Shown here piece after piece: positions 35,193 to 44,409 of a DNA stretch of 61,264 nt. The notes beneath the pieces are model-generated. The model saw only the letters and a list, made by a program, of their open reading frames with translations. It had not been told where the DNA came from and ran no database searches. Source of the DNA: JBBRQP01 sp038226175 (GTDB lineage: Bacteria; Cyanobacteriota; Cyanobacteriia; Gloeobacterales; Anthocerotibacteraceae); NCBI GenBank assembly GCA_038226175.1, contig JBBRQP010000010.1:1-61264 (forward strand). The letters run 5' to 3'. Every line of letters begins with the position of its first letter. Within the stretch, counting starts at the first letter, position 1. The translations under genes and the position numbers were made by a program.

Positions 35193-37208
35193 ATGAGAGC
35201 AAGTGCGGTATCTATGGCGCAAACACAGGACTACGAGCGAATCGGGCAATTACGGCAGCTACTCAATCGGGCGGCCTATACCTATTACGTATTGGACGCA
35301 CCGGAATTACCCGATAGTGTCTACGACCAGTATTACCAGGAGTTACAAGCCTTAGAAGCCCGTTATCCAGACGCGATTATCCCAGACTCGATTACCCAAC
35401 GGGTGGGAGCCGAACCAGCGCAAGAATTTATGTCGGTTACCCACCAGGTGCCGCTTTACTCCTTAGACAATGCTTTTAATGAGAGCGATCTTGAGCAGTG
35501 GGAGAAGAAACTCGTTAAACTGGTCGGAACTGCTGAGTATGTGTGCGAACTCAAAATTGACGGCCTCGCCCTGGCGTTACACTATCAAAACGGGACTTTG
35601 ACCCAAGGTTTGACGCGGGGTAATGGTCAGGTTGGCGAAGATATCACAGCCAATATTCGCACGATTCGTAGTTTACCTTTACAGCTGTTGACCACTGACC
35701 TACCCCAAACCTTAGATATACGCGGTGAAGCCTTTATTCCCTTCCCTGAGTTTGAGCGCATCAATCAGGAACGTCAACAAGCAGGTGAGAAGCTATTTGC
35801 CAATCCCCGTAATGCCTGTGCCGGGACGCTGCGTCAACTAGATGCCCGGATTGTCTCGGCACGGCACTTGGATTTTTTTGCCTATGCCGTGCCCAACGCC
35901 CCGACTACAACCCAATGGCAGACTCTAGAATGGCTCGCACGAGCGGGTTTTAAGGTTAATCCCCATCGCGCCTATTGTCAGGATCTGAACGCCGCAAAGG
36001 CATTTATTCAGCATTGGCAAACCGCACGGCATGATTTGCCCTACGGCACCGATGGCGTGGTGATCAAGGTCAATGATTTTCGGTTACAAGAAGAATTAGG
36101 ATTTAGTGCTAAGGCTCCGCGCTGGGCGATTGCCTACAAATACCCGCCCGCAGAAGCACTTACGCAAGTAGAAAGCATCACAATTCAAGTGGGACGTACG
36201 GGCGCTCTAACGCCCGTGGCTAACCTGACACCCGTGGCCTTAGCCGGAACTACGGTTGCCCGAGCCACCTTACATAACCGTAACCGCATCCAAGAACTTG
36301 GTATCAGAGTTGGTGATAGTGTGATTGTGCGTAAGGCTGGCGAGATTATTCCTGAGGTTTTGCAGGTGTTATTAGAACTTAGACCTGCAACTAGTGAACC
36401 GTTTATCTTTCCTGAAGTCTGTCCTGAGTGCGCAACAGCTACGGTTCCCGAAGATATCCTGACCCGTTGCCCCAATCCTGCCTGTCCTGGTATTATGCGC
36501 GCGGGCATTGAGCATTGGTGTAGTCGTCCAGCCCTAGATATTCAGGGTATCGGTGAAAAACTCGTGGCTCAACTCGTCAAAACAGAACGGGTGCGTTCGA
36601 TTGCGGATTTGTATACGTTGACGGCAGAGGAGCTAAGTCAGTACGAACGTATGGGGCAAAAGTCAGCTCAAAATGTGATTACCAGTCTCGAAGCGTCTTG
36701 CCAAAAACCTTGGTCACGGGTGCTCTATGGTTTAGGAATTCGTCATGTAGGTCAAAGTATTGCCCTAGAGTTAACCAAAGTTTTTACCTCAGCCCAAGCA
36801 TTATCTCAAGCTACCAATCAGCAGATCAGTGCCGCCTATGGGATCGGTGAAGAAATTGCCCAGTCTGTCGAGCAATGGTTCCAACACCCGGCTCATCAAC
36901 AGCTAATCATCGCCCTAGAACAAGCTGGCATCCAGTTGGTTACAGACATCGAGATCCAGCCCTCAAGTCAACGGTTACTGGGTAAAACTTTTGTGATCAC
37001 TGGCACCTTACCCACACTTTCACGTGAAGCCTGTACAGACATGATCGAACGCCATGGCGGTAAAGTCACTAATAGTGTCAGCAAAAAGACAAGCTTTCTG
37101 ATTGCTGGAGAAAAAGCTGGGTCAAAACTAACCAAAGCCGAAAGCCTCGAAGTACCAATCTTAAATGAAGCCCAGCTCCAAGAAATGCTGGAAAGTCCTC
37201 CGTTGTAA
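35193..37208 (+). CDS. ligA: NAD-dependent DNA ligase
   Basis: A 671-residue ligase sealing nicks in replication and repair. The adenylated Lys121 is in CELKIDGLALAL. The NAD-binding Ia domain is at the N-terminus (YYVLDAPELPDSVYDQYYQE), then come the OB fold, a zinc finger (CPECA ... CPNPACPG), helix-hairpin-helix repeats (DIQGIGEKLVAQL, YGIGEEIAQSV) and a C-terminal BRCT domain (LLGKTFVITGTLPTLSREAC). Length is normal. An ATG at 35214 is an alternative start, omitting MRASAVS. Confidence 0.96.
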   Translation: MRASAVSMAQTQDYERIGQLRQLLNRAAYTYYVLDAPELPDSVYDQYYQELQALEARYPDAIIPDSITQRVGAEPAQEFMSVTHQVPLYSLDNAFNESDLEQWEKKLVKLVGTAEYVCELKIDGLALALHYQNGTLTQGLTRGNGQVGEDITANIRTIRSLPLQLLTTDLPQTLDIRGEAFIPFPEFERINQERQQAGEKLFANPRNACAGTLRQLDARIVSARHLDFFAYAVPNAPTTTQWQTLEWLARAGFKVNPHRAYCQDLNAAKAFIQHWQTARHDLPYGTDGVVIKVNDFRLQEELGFSAKAPRWAIAYKYPPAEALTQVESITIQVGRTGALTPVANLTPVALAGTTVARATLHNRNRIQELGIRVGDSVIVRKAGEIIPEVLQVLLELRPATSEPFIFPEVCPECATATVPEDILTRCPNPACPGIMRAGIEHWCSRPALDIQGIGEKLVAQLVKTERVRSIADLYTLTAEELSQYERMGQKSAQNVITSLEASCQKPWSRVLYGLGIRHVGQSIALELTKVFTSAQALSQATNQQISAAYGIGEEIAQSVEQWFQHPAHQQLIIALEQAGIQLVTDIEIQPSSQRLLGKTFVITGTLPTLSREACTDMIERHGGKVTNSVSKKTSFLIAGEKAGSKLTKAESLEVPILNEAQLQEMLESPPL

Positions 37209-37254
37209 AAGAGAGCATCAATTTTTCTGAAAACGGCACTTACCAAAAATTCAG

Positions 37255-37611
37255 TTATAGACTCTTGAGGTATTGCAGTAAATCTGCCATCTGATCGGGC
37301 TTGAGTTCAAAGCGGGGCATAGGCGGCGTTTTGCCACTAGTTACTTGTACAACGAGCTGGGTATCGTTGCGTCGTTGACTGACTTGGTGTAGATTTGGGC
37401 CGACTTCGCCACCACCACCGATACCATGACAAGCCGCGCAGTTGCTGTTAAAGAGTATTTTGCCCCGTTCGAGATCGCCGGGATGGTTTAGAACTTCGGT
37501 CACGTAAGGATCTTGGCGCGGTGCTCCCAAGGTCATTGCCCAGACCATGCCCATACCCCCAACTAAGAGAGCGGTCAAACTGGTAAATAAAATGGGTTTC
37601 GAGAGTTTCAC
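37255..37611 (-). CDS. cytM: Cytochrome cM (CytM-like c-type cytochrome)
   Basis: From the GTG at 37611 (AGGTG upstream) the product is 118 residues: an N-terminal membrane anchor or signal (ILFTSLTALLVGGMGMVWAM), a short linker with DPYVTEVLNHPGDLERGK, and one haem domain with CAACH and the Met ligand in TPPMPRF. The GKTPPMPRF.L..DQMADLLQYL end matches cyanobacterial CytM, which acts under stress and in suppressing respiration or photosynthesis in mixed growth. An ATG at 37671 would add 20 residues. The anchor seems uncleaved. Confidence 0.85.
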   Translation of the reverse strand: MKLSKPILFTSLTALLVGGMGMVWAMTLGAPRQDPYVTEVLNHPGDLERGKILFNSNCAACHGIGGGGEVGPNLHQVSQRRNDTQLVVQVTSGKTPPMPRFELKPDQMADLLQYLKSL

Positions 37612-37740
37612 TGCCGCACCTGACTTAATATCATTAAGCTGATTAGAACAAATGTTCTCCTTACTCAACATATCTTAAAACTCAGCATACGAATAGGGCA
37701 GAAAGGACACAAAGCCTTACGATAAGGAAAGAAAAAGAAA

Positions 37741-38904
37741 TTGTGTAGCTCCGCGGTGACCAAACGCATTTTTATCAGTACCGGAGAAGTCTCTGGTGAC
37801 CTCCAAGGCAGTTACCTTGTACGCGCCCTACTCCAAGCCCAGCCCGACCTTGAGATTGTGGCTCTAGGGGGGCAACGTATGGCTCAGGCTGGTGCTAAGC
37901 TACTTGCGGATACGACTGCCATCGGCTCGATTGGTCCGGTCGAAGCGTTACCCTTAATTTTACCGACCCTACGTCTTCAAAAAGCTGCCCAGCAGTATTT
38001 ACAAACTTATCAACCAGACTTAGTTATTTATATTGACTACATGGCACCCAATATCAGTCTCGGTGGCTATGTCCGCAAACATTTTCCTAATATCCCAACG
38101 GTTTTTTATATTGCTCCTCAAGAATGGGTGTGGCGTTCGACACCGCGTAATACCCGCCGCATCGTCAGTATCAGTGATTTGATGTTGGCGGTATTTCCAG
38201 GTGAAGCTGAGTACTATGCAGACTATGGCGCCAATGTAGAGTGGGTTGGTCACCCTTTAATTGATATCGTCCAACCAACTCAGTCAATCGCTGCAACCCG
38301 GGCTAGTTTGGGCGTAGGCGACGAAGAAAAAGTTGTTTTACTGATGCCAGCTTCACGGACACAGGAGTTGAAGTATATTTTGCCGGACTTGATGCGGGGC
38401 ATGAAATTACTCTCCCAACAGCTACCTGAATTGCGATTTTGGTTGCCGATTGCCAATAGTCAATTTAAAACCACCCTGACCCAAGCAGCTGAGGCGAACC
38501 AACTCAATTTGACCTATTTGCCTTCCTGTGACTATGATGCGATCCAAGCTGCTGATTTGGTAGTCGGCAAGTCAGGCACGCTTAATCTAGAAACTGCCCT
38601 CTTAGATATTCCTCAACTAGTGCTCTATCGGCTCAGTAACGCGACTTACTGGCTCCTCAAATATTTGGTACGCCTCAAAATTCCCTTTGCTTCTCCGGTC
38701 AATCTAGTTACGATGGAAGCAATCGTCCCAGAATACTTACAAGTCGGTACTGATCCTGAAAATATCTGCCGCGAAAGTTATGACCTGCTTACCAATACGG
38801 CTCGCCGCGAAAAAATGCTCACTGGTTACGCCAAAATGCGTAGTCAACTAGGGGAACCCGGTGTCTTGACCCGAGCCGCTGATCAGATCTTAAAATTACT
38901 GTAA
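37741..38904 (+). CDS. lpxB: Lipid-A-disaccharide synthase
   Basis: LpxB (family GT19) joins UDP-2,3-diacylglucosamine with lipid X, making the lipid A disaccharide on the cytoplasmic membrane. The 387-residue protein begins KRIFISTGEVSGDLQGSYLV. It includes LQKAAQQYLQTYQPDLVIYI, APQEWVWRSTPRNTRRIVSI and the donor-binding LVVGKSGTLNLETALLDIPQ. The start is a TTG at 37741 behind AAGGAAAG, or the GTG at 37756. Other lpx genes are not in the window. Confidence 0.93.
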   Translation: MCSSAVTKRIFISTGEVSGDLQGSYLVRALLQAQPDLEIVALGGQRMAQAGAKLLADTTAIGSIGPVEALPLILPTLRLQKAAQQYLQTYQPDLVIYIDYMAPNISLGGYVRKHFPNIPTVFYIAPQEWVWRSTPRNTRRIVSISDLMLAVFPGEAEYYADYGANVEWVGHPLIDIVQPTQSIAATRASLGVGDEEKVVLLMPASRTQELKYILPDLMRGMKLLSQQLPELRFWLPIANSQFKTTLTQAAEANQLNLTYLPSCDYDAIQAADLVVGKSGTLNLETALLDIPQLVLYRLSNATYWLLKYLVRLKIPFASPVNLVTMEAIVPEYLQVGTDPENICRESYDLLTNTARREKMLTGYAKMRSQLGEPGVLTRAADQILKLL

Positions 38905-38921
38905 TTACCCCGAGACTCCTC

Positions 38922-39320
38922 ATGACCCAAGCCAACGACGATATTAAATATGGTGAACGCGCCATCAATGAGGGTGAATTTGTCCTCTTTGATAATCCTC
39001 GGCCGGGGCGTGACTACACGATTGAAATAACCTTACCCGAATTCACCTGTAAATGTCCTTTTTCGGGCTACCCTGATTTTGCGACCTTTTATCTGACTTA
39101 CACGCCCTATCTCAAAGTTGTAGAACTCAAGTCCATCAAACTTTATATCAACAGTTACCGAGACCGCTATATTCCCCACGAAGAAGTGACCAATCAAGTC
39201 CTAGATGATTTGGTCAAAGCCTGTGATCCGATGTATATGAAGATCAGGGCTGATTTTAATGCTCGGGGTAATGTACACACAGTCGTCGAAGTCGCCCATC
39301 ATCGCGCTGCTCTTGACTAA
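38922..39320 (+). CDS. queF: NADPH-dependent 7-cyano-7-deazaguanine (preQ0) reductase
   Basis: QueF reduces the nitrile of preQ0 to preQ1 in queuosine tRNA modification. The 132-residue product is the short, single-domain (type I) form. The catalytic Cys is in FTCKCPFSGYPDF and the signature VELKSIKLYINSYRDR follows. It lies 17 bases after lpxB on the same strand, so the two are probably co-transcribed without a functional link. Confidence 0.95.
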   Translation: MTQANDDIKYGERAINEGEFVLFDNPRPGRDYTIEITLPEFTCKCPFSGYPDFATFYLTYTPYLKVVELKSIKLYINSYRDRYIPHEEVTNQVLDDLVKACDPMYMKIRADFNARGNVHTVVEVAHHRAALD

Positions 39321-39388
39321 TTATTAGAATCACCAAAAACTAAAAACTAGGTCTAAAATGATATTAGCAGGGTCAAGAGGTGCTCATT

Positions 39389-40081
39389 ATGGCGATCAAG
39401 CAGCGTATCTTAGTTGGTCTGGTGGGCGTGTTTCTAGGCAGTACGGCAGCTAAAGCGAGCCAAGTTCCTATAGATACGGGCAGCTACAGCCAACTCTATC
39501 GGTCTGGGACAACTTATCTAATTCGAGATAAAGACTACAATCCTGATTTAAGCCAGTTTGGTCTATTCACAACTTGGCAGTATCGTCCCCGTGGACAGTT
39601 TCAGGTGCGCGCCCAATATTGCCAAGGTGATCTATGGTCGGGTGATGCGCCGACTTTGACTGAAATGAATCTACTTAAGGCAGGCCGTCCTTTAGTACAA
39701 CTAACAACCATTGTTGCGGCGATACCCGCGGGCAGAGAAGTAGTGCGACCAGAGTTTTATAGTCCTGGTTTTCGTACGTTTAGCCCCTATAGTTATGGTT
39801 CGAGATACAGCCTTTTTGGTGGCTTCAATACTTACAATACTTACTCCGCACCGATCTATCGCCCTGCGGTCAATTGCACGATGGGGAGCACGGTCTTTGA
39901 CCTAACCCCGATTGCCGCTGCTCTGCAACAGCTACCCCAAGAAACTCTTGAAGTACAGTTAATTTTTAACAATGGTGAAATTCGTCAGTGGCACTTAGGC
40001 CGTGGCACGGTAGAAGCGCTTAAACAACTCTCAATCGTGCATCAACAATCTTTGGAAAATAATTTAAATCCTATGCCTTAA
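39389..40081 (+). CDS. Secreted hypothetical protein
   Basis: From ATG 39389 (GAGGTG upstream) the product is 230 residues with an N-terminal signal peptide (ILVGLVGVFLGSTAAKASQV; cleavage likely after KAS or nearby). The mature part is rich in Tyr, Ser and Gly, with a low-complexity stretch FSPYSYGSRYSLFGGFNTYN around residue 135 and two cysteines (YCQGDLW, NCTMGS) that could form a disulphide. I recognise no domain. It is likely periplasmic or surface-exposed. Confidence 0.65.
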   Translation: MAIKQRILVGLVGVFLGSTAAKASQVPIDTGSYSQLYRSGTTYLIRDKDYNPDLSQFGLFTTWQYRPRGQFQVRAQYCQGDLWSGDAPTLTEMNLLKAGRPLVQLTTIVAAIPAGREVVRPEFYSPGFRTFSPYSYGSRYSLFGGFNTYNTYSAPIYRPAVNCTMGSTVFDLTPIAAALQQLPQETLEVQLIFNNGEIRQWHLGRGTVEALKQLSIVHQQSLENNLNPMP

Positions 40082-40197
40082 TATTCTGTGTCCTTGATTA
40101 GAGCAGATTCATGCTGCTTATCTCATCTGATGCCGACATCCGCTATGGTAGAAATTGCACCACTTGTACTGGCCTAAGCCGGGATTCGGAACGCCCC

Positions 40198-41493
40198 ATG
40201 ATTGAACGTTACAGTTTAGCTCCCATGACTGCGATCTGGAGCGAAGAACAGAAATATCGTAACTGGTTAGCTGTAGAACTCGCCGCCTGTACCGCTTTAG
40301 CTCAATTAGGTGAGATTCCCGCTGATGCCCTAGCCGATATCAAAGCCAAAGCCAACTTCTCCCTACCCCGTATCGAAGAATTAGAGCATGAACTCAAACA
40401 TGACGTGATTGCCTTTTTGACCTCAGTCAACGAGTATGTGGGTGAAAACGGACGCTATATTCACTTGGGCATGACTTCTTCCGATGTGCTCGATACGGCT
40501 CTAGCCTTACAACTTGTCCAAACCATTGACCTCTTGCTCACTGTTCTGGAGGCATGTATCACCACTGTCTCAGTCCGCGCCCAAGAACACCGCACCACGC
40601 TGATGGTCGGACGTACCCACGGTATCCATGCCGAACCGATCACCTTTGGTTTCAAACTTTGCGGTTGGATTGCCGAACTACAACGGCAACGTGAACGTCT
40701 CCAACAACTACGGGCGCGCGTTGCCGTCGGCAAATTTTCGGGAGCGGTGGGAACCTTTGCTCATCTCTCCCCCGAAGTTGAGGTCTTAGCCTGTGCTGAG
40801 CTAGGCTTGACCCCTGACCGCTGCTCGACTCAGATCATTTCCCGGGATCACCATGGTGAATTTTGTCAGGTGCTAGCTCTGAGTGCTGCGTCAATCGAAC
40901 GCTTTTGTGTAGAAATTCGGAATTTACAACGCACTGATGTCCTAGAAGTCGAAGAATATTTTGCACCCGGTCAAAAAGGCTCCTCAGCCATGCCCCATAA
41001 GCGCAATCCGGTCACTGCGGAGCAACTCTGTGGTCTAGCGCGGTTAGTGCGCACGAATAGTTTGGCGGCCTTAGAAAACATGGCGCTTTGGCATGAGCGC
41101 GATATTTCTCATAGCAGTGTAGAAAGGGTGATTTTGCCGGATTCATCGACTCTGCTCCATTACATGATTGTCAAATTTACGGGTCTGATGGCAAAATTAC
41201 TGGTGCATCCTCATAATATGGAGCGCAATTTACAGGTTTATGGCGGTGTGATTTTTTCCCAAAAAGTTTTGCTCGCTTTGGTGCGCAAAGGTCTTAGCCG
41301 TGAAGAAGCCTACCGCATTGCTCAGACCCATGCCCATCAAGCCTGGAATAATCCTAGCGGTGACTTCCGAGCCCAATTAACGGCTGATCCTGAGGTGAAG
41401 CAGTATTTATCTGATGAAGAACTTGCTTTGTGCTTTGATGCGCGAACTCAGTTGCATAATCTTGATGTGATTTTTGAGCGGTGTAAGGTGTGA
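40198..41493 (+). CDS. purB: Adenylosuccinate lyase
   Basis: PurB catalyses two beta-eliminations: SAICAR to AICAR, and adenylosuccinate to AMP. The conserved start MIERYSLAPM at 40198 gives 431 residues; an upstream extension to 40111 is not conserved in character. Key blocks are EHDVIAF-like ELKHDVIAFLTSVNEYV, TSSDVLDTALALQL, GRTHGIHAEPITFG and the fumarase-superfamily signature GSSAMPHKRNP with the catalytic Ser loop. No neighbour is a purine gene. Confidence 0.95.
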   Translation: MIERYSLAPMTAIWSEEQKYRNWLAVELAACTALAQLGEIPADALADIKAKANFSLPRIEELEHELKHDVIAFLTSVNEYVGENGRYIHLGMTSSDVLDTALALQLVQTIDLLLTVLEACITTVSVRAQEHRTTLMVGRTHGIHAEPITFGFKLCGWIAELQRQRERLQQLRARVAVGKFSGAVGTFAHLSPEVEVLACAELGLTPDRCSTQIISRDHHGEFCQVLALSAASIERFCVEIRNLQRTDVLEVEEYFAPGQKGSSAMPHKRNPVTAEQLCGLARLVRTNSLAALENMALWHERDISHSSVERVILPDSSTLLHYMIVKFTGLMAKLLVHPHNMERNLQVYGGVIFSQKVLLALVRKGLSREEAYRIAQTHAHQAWNNPSGDFRAQLTADPEVKQYLSDEELALCFDARTQLHNLDVIFERCKV

Positions 41494-41515
41494 GCTGCGG
41501 TAAAATCTAGCAAAT

Positions 41516-42271
41516 ATGTTACCTCATCGCGCTGCCCTGAAAGTTCTGTTATTGCAGATTCGTCAAGATGAAGCTACTCGCCACGAGGAGTTTCAGGAAT
41601 TTGTGCGCTTTAGTGGTTTGGCTGCATCCCAGTTTACGGTGCTTGATGTCTTCCATACCCCTCAGTTTACGCCAGAAATTTTGGTTGGTTATGATGCACT
41701 GCTGATCGGCGGCTCTAGTGATGCCTCGGTACTCAAACCCCAGCAATACCCGTTTGTCGCCGCGATTAAGCAGCTCTTAGTGGCATGTGTTGCGCAAAGC
41801 CTACCCGTCTTTGCCTCTTGCTTTGGCTTTCAGGTAGCAGTTGAGGCCTTGGGCGGACGGGTAATCCTAGATGAAGCTGCGATTGAGATCGGTACTCTAC
41901 CGCTGACTTTAACTGCTGCAAGTCTCCAAGACCCGTTATTTCACGATGTGCAGCAGCCCTTTTGGGCTTGTGTGGGACATCAGGAGCGCGCTGAGTTACT
42001 ACCGCCAGAGTGTGAAATCTTGGCCTCAACGCCTCTATGTCCCTATCATGCTTTCAAAGTTAGAGGACGACCATTTTATGCCTTCCAGTTTCATCCCGAA
42101 ATTGACCGGGCTGACCTGAGTGCGCGTCTAGAGCGTTATGCAGAACGCTATCTCAAAGAAACCCATCATCTCTCAACTATTATCCAAACCCTCCAAGAAA
42201 CTCCTCAAGCCAATTACCTGATCTGCAAATTCATAGATCGTGTTGTGATAGATCAGGAAGGACGCAACTAA
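41516..42271 (+). CDS. Class I glutamine amidotransferase-like protein
   Basis: The 251-residue protein has a class I glutaminase fold with Cys102 in VFASCFGFQ and the His-Glu pair in FQFHPEID (about residues 193-195), so the triad is complete. It is a stand-alone domain resembling the GMP synthase-like group. Possible roles include gamma-glutamyl hydrolysis or serving an unknown synthetase. It lies 22 bases after purB and may share its transcript. Its last bases overlap the convergent TMEM175 gene by four. Confidence 0.82.
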   Translation: MLPHRAALKVLLLQIRQDEATRHEEFQEFVRFSGLAASQFTVLDVFHTPQFTPEILVGYDALLIGGSSDASVLKPQQYPFVAAIKQLLVACVAQSLPVFASCFGFQVAVEALGGRVILDEAAIEIGTLPLTLTAASLQDPLFHDVQQPFWACVGHQERAELLPPECEILASTPLCPYHAFKVRGRPFYAFQFHPEIDRADLSARLERYAERYLKETHHLSTIIQTLQETPQANYLICKFIDRVVIDQEGRN

Positions 42272-42843
42272 GCCACGTCCACTTCAGCCTCAGCAAGTTT
42301 ACGTTCTGGCAAGAAGTAAAGTACAGGGATCAGGAGGAAGATAATTAGAGAAATATAAACTGAAGCATAGGCTAAAGGGACAGACGACCCATATAACAAA
42401 GTTGAAAAAATACTTTTACCAATCTGCTGCTTGTTGTAATCACTTAAGGAGCCGTGTTGACGGTTGATGACATAACGCAACCAAGTAAATGCCATACCCG
42501 TCAGAGCCAAGACCCCACCATATAGGGCTACTGCTGTCGGAGAATTATGATTTTCACCCATGTAGGCTGTGGCAAATGAGATCAAAGACATCCAAAACAA
42601 AAGAATATTATTAGCCCATAGCAAGTGGGCATCGGCTCGTTTGGCGGTATGCAAAATATGGTGATGATTAACCCACATAATTGCCACCACCACAAAGCTC
42701 AACAGATAGCTCAAAAATATCGGCGTTATTTCAAGTAGGGCTGCTAGACTCGCCTCATGAGGGACTTTTAATTCTAAGACCATGATCGTGATAATGATCG
42801 CAATAACCCCATCACTGAATGCTGCAACCCGGTTGGTACTCAT
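42268..42843 (-). CDS. TMEM175-like (DUF1211) potassium channel family protein
   Basis: A 191-residue, six-helix membrane protein. The N-terminal signature RVAAFSDGVIAIIITIMVLE matches RxxxFSDGVxAI of the TMEM175 family, whose bacterial members form tetrameric potassium-permeable channels. A second conserved patch is FVVVAIMWVNHHHILHTAKR. A strong ribosome site, CAGGAGG, precedes the ATG. It is divergent from gltX. Confidence 0.87.
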   Translation of the reverse strand: MSTNRVAAFSDGVIAIIITIMVLELKVPHEASLAALLEITPIFLSYLLSFVVVAIMWVNHHHILHTAKRADAHLLWANNILLFWMSLISFATAYMGENHNSPTAVALYGGVLALTGMAFTWLRYVINRQHGSLSDYNKQQIGKSIFSTLLYGSSVPLAYASVYISLIIFLLIPVLYFLPERKLAEAEVDVA

Positions 42844-42963
42844 CTCGCCTCCTGTGACGGGAACTGATTTTTTATTAATTTAAGCATGTCCACTATCTTC
42901 TCTAGAAGAGGACATTACAAGACGCAGTTGTACAATGAAGGGATGTCTTTGTGGTGATCATTC

Positions 42964-44409
42964 ATGGGTGTACGGGTACGCATTGCGCCGAGTCCAACGG
43001 GGAATCTGCATATTGGAACGGCGCGAGCGGCATTATTTAATTATCTTTTTGCCCGTAATCAAGGCGGGAAATTTATTTTGCGCATTGAGGACACTGACCA
43101 AGATCGTTCGCGACCAGAATATACCCGCAATATTATTCAGGGTTTGACTTGGCTGGGCCTAGATTTTGATGAGGGGCCTTATTATCAATCCCAACGCCTT
43201 GACCGCTATCGGGAAGTGACCGCCCAACTCTTGGCTGAAGGCAAAGCCTATTATTGTTTTGCGACCGCAGCTGAGATTGACGCATTGCGAACTAAGCAGA
43301 AAGCTCTCAATCAGGCAACACGCTATGATAATCGGCATCGTGATTTGACCCCTACACAACAAGCCACTTACCGAGCCGAAGGCCGTCAGCCCGTAGTACG
43401 TTTTAAGATCGCCGAGCCCCGGACGATTAGCTGGCTCGATTTAGTCCAAGGCGAAGTATCTTGGCAGAGTCAGGATCTCGGCGGCGACATGGTGATTGCC
43501 CGGGCTGATGGTCAGCCTTTATATAATTTTGCAGTCGTGATTGATGACCTCGATATGCAGATTAGTCATGTCATTCGCGGCGATGATCATGTGGGCAACA
43601 CGCCCAAACAAATTTTGCTTTATGAGGCTCTCGATGCCCCAATACCCCAGTTTGCACATTTGCCCCTGATTCATAATGCCCAAGGTAAAAAGCTCTCTAA
43701 ACGCGATGGCGCGACGGCTTTGACTGATTTCCAGACGCTGGGCTTTATCCCCGAAGGCTTGGTTAATTATCTCGCTATGCTTAGTTGGTCGCCACCCGAA
43801 GGCAAAGAAATTCTCTCTCTAAGCGAAGTTGCCGAGCTGTTTGCCCTGAGTCGGGTTACCAAATCACCAGCACGCTTTGACTGGGACAAACTGACCTGGC
43901 TTAATGGTCAACATATCCGCTTGCTCTCAGAATCTGATCTGACCCAACGTCTGAGTCAAGTTTGGATTCAATCAGGCTATGCGCTCCCCGATGACCCGGC
44001 TTGGCTTGATCAAGCTGCCAAACTGATTGGGGATGGTTTGTCCCGTTTGACCGAAGCTGGAACTCTCAGTCGCTCACTGTTTGAACCCGTGGCTTTTCAG
44101 GCCGATGGCCTCACCGTCTTGGCTAAACCTGATACCTTGAGAGTCTTACCAGCCTTGATAGATCTATTTAGTACCTTGTCAGCGCCTGATGCCGAAACTC
44201 TCAAAACCGAGCTAGGTGCTTTAAGTAAAACCCTCGGTCTCAAAAAAGGCCCCGTCATGCAAGGTTTGCGGGTTGCGTTGACAGGAACTAGCCATGGCCC
44301 AGAACTAGCTCCGTTAGCTTTACTCTTGCAGCAACGCGGCGAACTGCTGCCCCGTTTGGCTAGTGCCCTAGCTTGGAGCGAAAAGCTCCAAGCTGGCTCC
44401 TCACTCTAA
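42964..44409 (+). CDS. gltX: Glutamate--tRNA ligase
   Basis: A 481-residue class I aminoacyl-tRNA synthetase. The HIGH motif is seen in RIAPSPTGNLHIGTARAALF and the KMSKS motif in GKKLSKRDGAT. It is probably a non-discriminating enzyme that also charges tRNA-Gln, as cyanobacteria use the transamidation route; glutamyl-tRNA is also the precursor of tetrapyrroles. It has the normal length. The 3' end overlaps cruP by nine bases in convergent orientation. Confidence 0.96.
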   Translation: MGVRVRIAPSPTGNLHIGTARAALFNYLFARNQGGKFILRIEDTDQDRSRPEYTRNIIQGLTWLGLDFDEGPYYQSQRLDRYREVTAQLLAEGKAYYCFATAAEIDALRTKQKALNQATRYDNRHRDLTPTQQATYRAEGRQPVVRFKIAEPRTISWLDLVQGEVSWQSQDLGGDMVIARADGQPLYNFAVVIDDLDMQISHVIRGDDHVGNTPKQILLYEALDAPIPQFAHLPLIHNAQGKKLSKRDGATALTDFQTLGFIPEGLVNYLAMLSWSPPEGKEILSLSEVAELFALSRVTKSPARFDWDKLTWLNGQHIRLLSESDLTQRLSQVWIQSGYALPDDPAWLDQAAKLIGDGLSRLTEAGTLSRSLFEPVAFQADGLTVLAKPDTLRVLPALIDLFSTLSAPDAETLKTELGALSKTLGLKKGPVMQGLRVALTGTSHGPELAPLALLLQQRGELLPRLASALAWSEKLQAGSSL